From Pseudophaeobacter arcticus DSM 23566 (GTDB lineage Bacteria; Pseudomonadota; Alphaproteobacteria; Rhodobacterales; Rhodobacteraceae): a stretch of 64,000 nucleotides of DNA. Under the pieces are notes generated by a model that was given only the letters and a program-made list of their open reading frames with translations, searched no databases and had not been told where the DNA came from. Position numbers and translations under genes: made by a program. The stretch covers positions 1 to 64,000 of the forward strand of contig NZ_AXBF01000004.1 in assembly GCF_000473205.1 (NCBI RefSeq), in the 5' to 3' direction. Of this stretch, positions 45,544 to 52,959 are shown one piece after another. Each line of letters opens with the position of its first letter. The stretch's first letter is position 1.

Positions 45544-46794
45544 TCAGTGTCCCAGCGGGGCGGCGGGCGCCACCAAAGAGCGCCAGTCGTCAGGATGCAG
45601 GCAGGGGGCGGTATGGGCCTCAGTGGCGGCGATCGCCACCCGCAGATCTTTCAACCCGGTGCCAGTGCCCAACAGCACCACCCGATCCCCGGGTGCAAAC
45701 AGGCCCTGTTTTTGCAGCTTTTCAAACCCCGCATATCCGGCGGCAGCAGAGGGCTCCAGAAAGACACCAAAGTGGGAGGCAAGTGTCATCACGGCATGTG
45801 TTATCTCTGCGTCATCCACCACCACCGCGCGGCCACCGCTGTGGTGAAGCGCCAGGACGGCGGCCCGCAGATCCATCGGTGCGGGGACGTTGATGCTGTC
45901 AGCGCAGGTGTCCGGGGCACCGCCCTGCAGCGCAGAGTCAAATGCCTGGGCGATGGGGCAGGCGGCGGCGGTCTGAACCGCCAGCAGCCGGGGCAAGTGC
46001 TGGATCATTCCGCAGGCTTTGAGATCGGCAAAGCCCTTGGCCATGGCGCTGAGGATATTGCCATCCCCGGTAGGGACGACGACCCAATCGGGGGGCAGCC
46101 AGTCCATTTGCCGGGCGATTTCCAGGGCACAGGTCTTTTTGCCCTCGCGGGTGAAAGGGTTGAGCCCGGTTGTCCGGTTCATGGCGCCACGGGCCTGGGC
46201 CAGTTTGCCAGCCACCGTGCAGGCCGCAGCATAGGGGCCGTCAATCCGGTGCACCTCGGCCCCAAAGGCCTGGATTTGGGCCAGTTTTGCCACCGGGATA
46301 TCCTGCGGCACCACCACGGTTACCCGCGTTTTCTGCGCCGCGCCAATCGCCGCCAGCGAGGCCGCAGCATTGCCGGTCGAGGCCATGACAACCTCGTCGA
46401 TCCCAAAGGCCGCTGCCACGGCCAGAACCAATTCGCTGGCGCGGTCTTTCAGCGACCCGGAGGGGTTTCGGGTCTCATCCTTGAGCCATAGCCTTATGTC
46501 ACGCGTGGTGCCCAGATCCAGCAGGGGGGTGTTGCCAACCTGCAGATGGGATCTCCATTCGGCGCCTACGGGCAAAAAGGCCTCAAACTGCCACATGCCA
46601 TGCGAACTGGCGTTTTGAGCGTAATCTGTGAGGCGCTGGCGCAGGCTGCCGGGGGAGGTCGAAATTGGCTGCCGCAGCTCAAGATTTCCGCCGCAACCGC
46701 AGGTCAGGCTGCGCGCGGTGATGGGCTGCTGCTGGCCGCAATCCAGGCATCCGCCCGTGATGTGGTGAAACTCAGAAAGATCGGATAGTTCCAA
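45544..46794 (-). CDS. Threonine-synthase-like PLP enzyme with N-terminal zinc ribbon
   Basis: 416-aa fold-type II PLP enzyme. The zinc ribbon (CLDCGQQQ, then CGCGG) opens the protein, as in many threonine synthases. PLP lysine is in NPSGSLKDRASE, with ASTGNAAASLA and PTGDGNILSAMAKG for cofactor binding. I place the start at TTG 46794, preceded by AGAGGGGG; the frame is open 97 codons further upstream but without family content. Threonine synthase acts on O-phosphohomoserine; with the neighbouring kinase it may instead perform a beta- or gamma-replacement on a phosphorylated amino acid. Confidence 0.75.
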   Translation of the reverse strand: MELSDLSEFHHITGGCLDCGQQQPITARSLTCGCGGNLELRQPISTSPGSLRQRLTDYAQNASSHGMWQFEAFLPVGAEWRSHLQVGNTPLLDLGTTRDIRLWLKDETRNPSGSLKDRASELVLAVAAAFGIDEVVMASTGNAAASLAAIGAAQKTRVTVVVPQDIPVAKLAQIQAFGAEVHRIDGPYAAACTVAGKLAQARGAMNRTTGLNPFTREGKKTCALEIARQMDWLPPDWVVVPTGDGNILSAMAKGFADLKACGMIQHLPRLLAVQTAAACPIAQAFDSALQGGAPDTCADSINVPAPMDLRAAVLALHHSGGRAVVVDDAEITHAVMTLASHFGVFLEPSAAAGYAGFEKLQKQGLFAPGDRVVLLGTGTGLKDLRVAIAATEAHTAPCLHPDDWRSLVAPAAPLGH

Positions 46795-47111
46795 TTCATC
46801 CCCCTCTTGGGGCCAAAGCAAGGTGGGGCCAAGGCAAGGCAGGGCTTTGCAGCGGGCGGCGCCAATTTGCGTGACCCCTGATGCCCCCTGGATGGCTCCG
46901 CCAATGCCCAAGCAGATGGCCCCGGTTAGATGGCCTCGGTTGAACGCCGGGAAATCCCAGTGTGCAGGTGACCAGTGTGCAGGTGATCCAGTGTGCAGGC
47001 AACGTGCGCAGGCACCATGTGCTGCTAATCTGTGTCCTGATCTCGGGTCTGCGAAGGAACGGAGGACACCCTGCGACTGGCGCAAAGGTGCCCGACGTTT
47101 CGGCGCAGCGG
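46795..47111. other. Intergenic region with short tandem repeats upstream of the leftward operon
   Basis: 317 bp without a convincing gene. It contains three tandem copies of CAGTGTGCAGG starting at 46958, 46973 and 46989 (15-16 bp period). Overlapping minus-strand frames here are low-complexity and lack ribosome sites. Probably holds the promoter of the seven-gene operon. Confidence 0.5.
46958..46999. repeat. Three tandem 15-16-bp repeats
   Basis: CAGTGTGCAGGTGAC, CAGTGTGCAGGTGATC and CAGTGTGCAGG follow each other directly. They could be regulator sites for the operon starting at 46794 or a slippage product. Confidence 0.6.
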
Positions 47112-47330
47112 TCAGCCGGCCATGGCTGCGGCTTTTTCTTTGGCCTTGACCGATTTGGCAGAGGTTTTGGCGGCATCCTTACCCGCTTTTTCGGCGCCTT
47201 TCATGTCCTTGGCTTTGGCTTTTCTTTCATCTTTCTGGGCTTTCCCCTCGGCCTTTCCTTTTGCCTTATGTTTGGCTTTCAGGTCAGCTTTCATGGAGTC
47301 TTTTTGGGCTTTGGCTTCCGCTTTTTCCAC
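47112..47330 (-). CDS. Small Lys/Ala-rich basic protein
   Basis: 72 codons from a GTG at 47330, with GAGGAG seven bases upstream. The product is almost entirely Lys, Ala, Glu, Asp, Gly and Met (for example KAKHKAKGKAEGKAQKDERK), highly basic and probably helical. Such composition recalls histone H1-like or nucleoid-associated tails, but I cannot name a family. The good ribosome site supports translation. It lies between the biosynthetic operon and the IS element, same strand as the operon. Confidence 0.5.
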   Translation of the reverse strand: MEKAEAKAQKDSMKADLKAKHKAKGKAEGKAQKDERKAKAKDMKGAEKAGKDAAKTSAKSVKAKEKAAAMAG

Positions 47331-47427
47331 GGTGGGTCTCCTCGCAAAATGTCAAACAGGGTATTTGCATGGAAAAATTTGCAACTGCAAAGAATTTGTA
47401 AACAACCCATGCAAGAACATCTTGCTA

Positions 47428-48597
47428 GTGTTCCGAGTCTGACATTTGCTACCGATTTCCTCTGATAAGGTCGAGCGCGTCGAGTGCGCGCCGCTCCCGG
47501 GCGAGGATGTCTTCGGCGGTCTTGCTCCAGACGAAGGGCTTCGGCTTGGCGTTGTGCTGCAGCAGGTAATCGTAGATTGCGTCCTCGAGGTCGTCGACGC
47601 TGGAGTAGCTGCCGCGGCGGATGCGCTTGGCGGTGATCTCGGCGAAGAAGCGCTCGACGAGGTTCATCCAGGACGCGCTTGTGGGCGTGAAATGCAGCTT
47701 GAAGCGGGGATGCTTCTCCAGCCAGGCCTGCACCTCGGGCGTCTTGTGGGTGGCGTAGTTGTCGAGCACGAGATGGATGTCGCGGGGCTTCTTCACCGCC
47801 CGGTCGATACGGCGGAGGAAACTCAGGAACTCCCTGGCGCGGTGGCGCGGCATGCATTCTCCGATGACCAGGCCCGACTTCACGTCCAGCGCGGCGAAGA
47901 GCGTGGTGGTGCCGTGGCGCTTGTAGTCGTGGGTCATCGTGGCAGCGCGTCCCTTCTTGAGCGGCAGCCCCGGCTGGGTCCGGTCGAGCGCCTGGATCTG
48001 GGACTTCTCGTCGACGCAGAGCACGACCGCGCGGTCCGGCGGGTCGAGGTAGAGGCCGACGATCTCGGTGACCTTCTCCTCGAACATCGGGTCGTTCGAG
48101 ACCTTGAAGCCCTTCACGATATGCGGCTTCAGCCCGGCATCGGCCCAGATGCGCCCCACGCTCGAAGCCGAAATTCCCACCGCCTCTGCCATCGACGCGC
48201 GGCTCCAGTGCGTGGCATTGGGCGGGGCCTCCTGCACGGTCTTCGCGATCACCTTCAGCCGGACCTCCCGAGGCAACGGCGGCACCCGAGAGGGCCGCGT
48301 CTTGTCCCGCTTGAGCCCCGCCACGCCCTCATCGAGATACCGCTCCTGCCAGCGCCAGACCGTCGGCTTCGACATGCCCGTCTGCCGCATGATCTCGGTG
48401 GTGCCACTCCCATCGGCCGTGGCCAGCACGATCTCGGCCCGCCAGACGAGCTTGCGCGGCGTGTTGCGGTTGGCGATCAGGGCTTGCAGCTCGGTGCGGT
48501 CGGCGGGGCCAAGGTAAAGGCAGATGTCGGAGCGTCTCATCCGCCGACCATGCCACAACTGAGCATACTTGGGAATCTTGCGTCAGGCGTGGAAGAC
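47428..48597 (-). mobile_element. IS630-family insertion sequence
   Basis: 1170-bp element. The left end GTGTTCCGAGTCTGAC and right end (reverse complement GTCTTCCACGCCTGAC) match at 12 of 16 positions. Both are flanked by TA (47426-47427 and 48598-48599), the target duplicated by IS630/Tc1-type elements. Higher GC than the AT-rich DNA to its right. It lies in the intergenic space between the two arms of the biosynthetic cluster and breaks no recognisable gene. Confidence 0.88.
47449..48540 (-). CDS. IS630-family transposase
   Basis: 363-aa DDE transposase (369 aa from an alternative ATG at 48558). N-terminal helix-turn-helix TTEIMRQTGMSKPTVWRWQE and second HTH AEAVGISASSVGRIW. The catalytic triad is in VVLCVDEKSQIQ, LVLDNYATHK and NLVERFFAEIT. 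It appears full-length and intact, so the element may be active. Confidence 0.93.
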   Translation of the reverse strand: MRRSDICLYLGPADRTELQALIANRNTPRKLVWRAEIVLATADGSGTTEIMRQTGMSKPTVWRWQERYLDEGVAGLKRDKTRPSRVPPLPREVRLKVIAKTVQEAPPNATHWSRASMAEAVGISASSVGRIWADAGLKPHIVKGFKVSNDPMFEEKVTEIVGLYLDPPDRAVVLCVDEKSQIQALDRTQPGLPLKKGRAATMTHDYKRHGTTTLFAALDVKSGLVIGECMPRHRAREFLSFLRRIDRAVKKPRDIHLVLDNYATHKTPEVQAWLEKHPRFKLHFTPTSASWMNLVERFFAEITAKRIRRGSYSSVDDLEDAIYDYLLQHNAKPKPFVWSKTAEDILARERRALDALDLIRGNR

Positions 48598-48599
48598 TA

Positions 48600-48990
48600 G
48601 CATGAAATTTTTCAAACATCTATATATTGTTTTGATTTCATAATTGCAAATACAGGTTGTATTGATAATTGTTTTGTGGTTTCAAATATATGGCGAGGTT
48701 CACGCCGATAGTTTTCTTGTAGATTTTCGATGCCATGCGCTTTTGGCGGGGGGCCAAAGCACTGCTTGTCTGCCTGGGGCATCGGCCGGAACAACAGCTT
48801 CAACGGTTTGAAATTTGGGTGAAAGCCACAAAACCAAACGAAAAACTGACCCGTTTGAGGCCCAAAAGCGACGGCGCTGGCTACTGGTCCCAAGCCGGTC
48901 TGGCCTTGGTTGGAGAGTGCTGGCTCCGGGCGATGAGCGGTGCCGGAGGTTGTGAGTTTTACCCCAAGGGGTGAGGAAAGGATTCGACGG
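48600..48990. other. AT-rich leader upstream of the NRPS/PKS operon
   Basis: 391 bp, strongly AT-rich from 48605 to 48700 and then GC-typical. It must contain the promoter of the rightward assembly-line operon, but I cannot fix -35/-10 elements. A small inverted repeat AATACA-GGT-TGTATT lies at 48649-48663. A 79-codon plus-strand frame at 48735-48974 overlaps the leader with no family content and is not called. Confidence 0.5.
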
Positions 48991-51900
48991 ATGGATTTTG
49001 AAAAAGGCTTGATCAGAACGCTGCAAGATCGCGCAGCCGCTGAGGATCGAACTGCATTTTCTTTCCTGTCGTCGCCGTCTCAGCCGCCTGAAAAACTAAG
49101 CTATCGGGGGCTGGACGCAGCGGCGCGGGCGCTGGCTTTGGGCTTGCAGACAGAGGCCGAGGCCATGGGTGTTGAGCTTAGACAGGCGCCGGTCCTCATC
49201 GCGCTGCCTGCCGGGCTGGCGTTTTTGCACAGTTATTTTGGCTGCCTTTATGCCGGTGCCATTGCTGTGCCGATCAAATACCCACAGCTGAATCGCCCGA
49301 TGGATCACACGCAGAACGTTGCCGCAGATTGTGGCGCCCGGCTGGTAATTTCCACCCGTGAAATGCGCGCGCGACTTTGTGAGGCGCTGCCGGACCTGCG
49401 GGTTCTCGCCATCGAGGATCTGCCGACCACCACATCAGAGCGGCCCTGGCTGGATCCCGATCTGAGCGGCGCAGATATTGCGCATTTGCAATATACATCA
49501 GGATCCACGTCAGCGCCCAAAGGGGTGGCAATCAGCCACGACAATATCGCCAGCAATGCCGCCGATGTTTGTGCCAGTTTTGCGATCCCGGACACCAGCC
49601 GCCTTTTGTGCTGGCTGCCACATTACCATGATCTGGGGCTGATCTTTGGCTGCATCGTGCCGGTCTTTTCCGGCAGTCATAGCCTGTTGATGCCCCCCAC
49701 CCATTTTGCCCAACGACCGGTGCGCTGGTTGCAGGCGATGCAGGACCATGGGGTGACCCATTCTGCGGCGCCCAATTTTGCCTTTGACGCCTGCCTGGCG
49801 CTGCCACGCAGTGCGACTGCCGATCTCGATCTGTCCGCTGTTGTGGCCCTGCTGAATGGGGCAGAGCCGGTCCGGGCGCAGACCGTGCGCCGCTTTGCGG
49901 ATCGCTTTGCCGCGAACGGTCTGGGACCGGATGTGCAGTGCCCGTCATATGGCATGGCGGAAAACACCCTGGTAATCAGCGTCAATGGCCCTGGCAATGC
50001 GCTGACATGGGAAAGGTTTGACAGCGATGCGCTGCAACAGCGGCGGTTGGTTCCGGTGGCTGACCCGCAGCAGCGTCACCGCGAATTGGTGGTCTGTAGC
50101 GGCGCGCCGCTTGGCTGTGAGCTCAGGATCGTGAACCCTGACACCCGGCAGGCCTGCGCCATTGGTGACATTGGCGAAATCTGGGTGCAGGGACCTTCTG
50201 TCGCCGCAGGCTATTGGCAGCGCGCGGCGCTGACCCAAGAGAAGTTCCATGCGCATCTGGCCGGCGAGTCAGGAGCCGGAGAACCAGGAACCGGAGAGTC
50301 AGGAGACTGGCTGCGCACCGGCGATCTGGGCGGGTTTTGCAACCAGGGTTTGATTGTCATTGGCCGGTTGGACGACGTGATGGTGCTGCGTGGCATCAAT
50401 TACAGCCCCGAGGATATCGAACTCACGGTTGAGGCCTGCGATCCGGCGCTGGAGCCGGGTGGGGCTGTGGTATTTTCCAGTGAAATTCCTGCCGAGGTCA
50501 CAGGTGGTACTGGCGGCAATAGTGGCCGCGTCAGCGGCAGTGCGGCCCGGCTGGTGGTGGTGCATGAGGTCACCCGCAGTGCGCTTCGGACCCTGCGCCG
50601 CGGTGGCGCCGCAGCTGAGGACCTACAGCAGCATCTGGTTGCTATCATCCGGGCACAGGTGGCCGAACAGCACGATCTTGATCTTGGGGCGCTGGTTCTG
50701 TTGCCGCCCAAGGGCGTGCCCAAAACCCATACCGGCAAGAAAAAGCGTCATGCCTGTCGCTTGGGGTTTGCCGCTGGTACCTTCACGGGTGAGGCGCGCT
50801 GGATTTCCCCGCGCTACGCGCCGGCGACCGCCGCCCCACCAGCGGATAAGCCAGCCCCCCAGGCGGGGGACGCAGAGCTGGCAGCCTCTGGTGCAGAGTC
50901 CGAGGCTTTGACGGCAAAAACCGCCGATCTGATCAGCTGGCTGCGGGACTATGGCGAAACCCGGTTGAACTCGCGGCTGATGGACGAGCGGCGGACAATG
51001 CCGCCCTATGTGGTGATGGATTTTGCCAACCAGGGCCTGTTGGGCATGGTGGCACCAAAACATTATGGCGGTCTGGGGCTGCGCAATACCGATATTGTCG
51101 ATGTCGTACAGCAGATGGCAGCGATCGACACCACATTGGCCTCCTTTACGGTGGTCAATAATGCGCTGGGGCTGCGCCCGATCCTGCGCCATGGGCAACC
51201 GGATCTTGTTGATCGGCTGATGCCGGACCTGGCCTCGGGGCGCAGGTTGGCCTCCTTTGCCATGACCGAGGCCGGTGCCGGTTCCAATATCCGCAACCTT
51301 TCTGCCCGCGGGCTGCCCGATGGCGCTGGCGGCTGGCAGTTGCAGGGAACCAAGCGGTGGTCGGGTTCTGCGGCCTGGGCTGGGGTGATCAATACCTTTG
51401 TGCGGCTAGAAGACCCGCAAGGCGGCGGTCAGGCGGTCAGCGGCTTTGTGCTGGACGCCGAGTCTGCGGGGCTGCGCCAAGGCCCCGAAGCGCTGACGCT
51501 GGGGCTGCGGGCCATGGTGCAGAACCAGGTTGTTCTGGACGGGGTGCAGGTCACCGCGGATCAGCGACTGGGCGAGATCGGACAGGGCATGGTCGCGGCA
51601 ACGGATGCGATGGAATATGGCCGCTTTGCAATCGCCGTGATGTCGCTTGGGGTGGTGAAGCGCTGTTTGCAACTGATGCTGCGCCACGGCAGCCGCCGCG
51701 AGATTGCCACGGGGGCCTTGCTCGACAATCCGGCAACCAGCCTGCGGATCGCTGAACTGGCCAGTGCCGCCAGCGGCATCGAGGCCATGGTGCGCAGGGT
51801 TGCGGCGCAGCTGGACGCGGGTCAATCGCTGCCGACCGAGCTGTTTTGTGCCTGCAAATCGCTGGCGCCGGAATATGCCTGGACGGCCGCTGACGGGCTG

Positions 51901-52959
51901 ATCCAGCAGATGGCGGGGCGGGGCTACATCGAGACGAATATTGCGCCGCAGATCCTGCGCGACGCGCGGGTGTTGCGTATTTTCGAAGGACCAACAGAGC
52001 CGATGAACGCCCATATCGGGGCGCGATTGGCACAGTTCCCAGAGACCTTGGTGAACTATGTTGGCGGCCAGTTGCAGCAGCCGGAGCTGGGCACGGAGCT
52101 GGCCTCAAGCGCCCAGCAGATCTGGCAGTATCATCAGGACCATCAGGCCCAGTGGGGGGGCCATGCTGCAGCCAAGGCACAGGCGCATCTGTCGATTGGC
52201 GCAGCGGCAAGCTATGGCCTGATGCTGGCCTGCCTGCGGTATCAGGCGCAGGCCAAGGGAACAGCCCCAGACCCTGCCGAGACCCGCGCACAGGATTGGG
52301 CGCGGCGACAGTTTGATCTGGCCTGGGCCAGGGCGCTTACGGTCTCTCCGGCGCTGGCGGTGCGGCTGGAACGGACAGAAATGGATGCGTTGCGCGACAG
52401 TTGCGCGGCGGCGATTGGCGATGTTGAACAACAGATGGCCGGGGTCGAGACCGATCTTGATGGCTTGATCCGGCGCAATACACCGCAGGCCACCCCGGTG
52501 CCGCAGGCGCCAGCCCTGGCTGCAGCTCCCGCCGCCACGGCGCCTGCCGCTGGGGAGGGAGCAGAAACCCGGGCGCTGAGCACTTGGATCAAACGCTGGA
52601 TGGCCTCGGAGTTTCAGATTGATGCGGCAGAGATCGACGAGAGCGCCCGGTTTTCCAGCTTTGGCATGGATTCGGTTGCGGCGATGTTGCTCACCGGTGC
52701 GCTGGAGGACTGGGTCGATGTGGATCTGCCGGCCGCGCTGGTGTGGGAGCACCGCAGCATTGTGGCGCTTGCCACCCATGTCGCGGGCCTGCCCGGCGTG
52801 ACAATTCCAGATATCGATGCGCCCCCTGCTGATGGGTCACAGGCGGAGGTCGCGCCCACAGATCTGATGTCGCTGCTGGCCGGGGCAGATGACCTGTCGG
52901 AGCAGGAGTTGGCAGAGCTGATCGCGCGTCTTGATCGCACGACACCGGAGGTCACATGA
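48991..52959 (+). CDS. Loading protein: fatty acyl-AMP ligase - acyl-CoA dehydrogenase - ACP
   Basis: 1322-aa three-part starter protein. Residues about 1-630 form a fatty acyl-AMP ligase (YTSGSTSAPKG, LPHYHDLGLIFG, YGMAENTLVIS, WLRTGDLGGF), which adenylates a free fatty acid and passes it to ACP instead of CoA. About 645-1110 is an acyl-CoA dehydrogenase domain (FAMTEAGAGSN, GTKRWSGSA, RVLRIFEGPTEPM), expected to introduce an alpha,beta double bond into the tethered chain. After an Ala/Pro linker, an ACP near 1190-1265 has the attachment serine in GMDSVAAML. The start at 48991 follows GAGGAAAGG. Four bases of its 3' end overlap the next NRPS gene. Confidence 0.88.
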   Translation: MDFEKGLIRTLQDRAAAEDRTAFSFLSSPSQPPEKLSYRGLDAAARALALGLQTEAEAMGVELRQAPVLIALPAGLAFLHSYFGCLYAGAIAVPIKYPQLNRPMDHTQNVAADCGARLVISTREMRARLCEALPDLRVLAIEDLPTTTSERPWLDPDLSGADIAHLQYTSGSTSAPKGVAISHDNIASNAADVCASFAIPDTSRLLCWLPHYHDLGLIFGCIVPVFSGSHSLLMPPTHFAQRPVRWLQAMQDHGVTHSAAPNFAFDACLALPRSATADLDLSAVVALLNGAEPVRAQTVRRFADRFAANGLGPDVQCPSYGMAENTLVISVNGPGNALTWERFDSDALQQRRLVPVADPQQRHRELVVCSGAPLGCELRIVNPDTRQACAIGDIGEIWVQGPSVAAGYWQRAALTQEKFHAHLAGESGAGEPGTGESGDWLRTGDLGGFCNQGLIVIGRLDDVMVLRGINYSPEDIELTVEACDPALEPGGAVVFSSEIPAEVTGGTGGNSGRVSGSAARLVVVHEVTRSALRTLRRGGAAAEDLQQHLVAIIRAQVAEQHDLDLGALVLLPPKGVPKTHTGKKKRHACRLGFAAGTFTGEARWISPRYAPATAAPPADKPAPQAGDAELAASGAESEALTAKTADLISWLRDYGETRLNSRLMDERRTMPPYVVMDFANQGLLGMVAPKHYGGLGLRNTDIVDVVQQMAAIDTTLASFTVVNNALGLRPILRHGQPDLVDRLMPDLASGRRLASFAMTEAGAGSNIRNLSARGLPDGAGGWQLQGTKRWSGSAAWAGVINTFVRLEDPQGGGQAVSGFVLDAESAGLRQGPEALTLGLRAMVQNQVVLDGVQVTADQRLGEIGQGMVAATDAMEYGRFAIAVMSLGVVKRCLQLMLRHGSRREIATGALLDNPATSLRIAELASAASGIEAMVRRVAAQLDAGQSLPTELFCACKSLAPEYAWTAADGLIQQMAGRGYIETNIAPQILRDARVLRIFEGPTEPMNAHIGARLAQFPETLVNYVGGQLQQPELGTELASSAQQIWQYHQDHQAQWGGHAAAKAQAHLSIGAAASYGLMLACLRYQAQAKGTAPDPAETRAQDWARRQFDLAWARALTVSPALAVRLERTEMDALRDSCAAAIGDVEQQMAGVETDLDGLIRRNTPQATPVPQAPALAAAPAATAPAAGEGAETRALSTWIKRWMASEFQIDAAEIDESARFSSFGMDSVAAMLLTGALEDWVDVDLPAALVWEHRSIVALATHVAGLPGVTIPDIDAPPADGSQAEVAPTDLMSLLAGADDLSEQELAELIARLDRTTPEVT

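Noticed and set aside
46958..46999. CRISPR array
   Set aside because: Repeats are directly adjacent with no spacers, only three units, and no cas genes are present.
46795..47085. 97-residue N-terminal extension of the threonine-synthase-like protein
   Set aside because: The extension is low-complexity and crosses the tandem repeats; the TTG at 46794 with AGAGGGGG upstream gives the normal family length.
48649..48663. AATACA-GGT-TGTATT as a LuxR-type or other operator
   Set aside because: Only six paired bases in very AT-rich DNA; no regulator in the window to pair with it.
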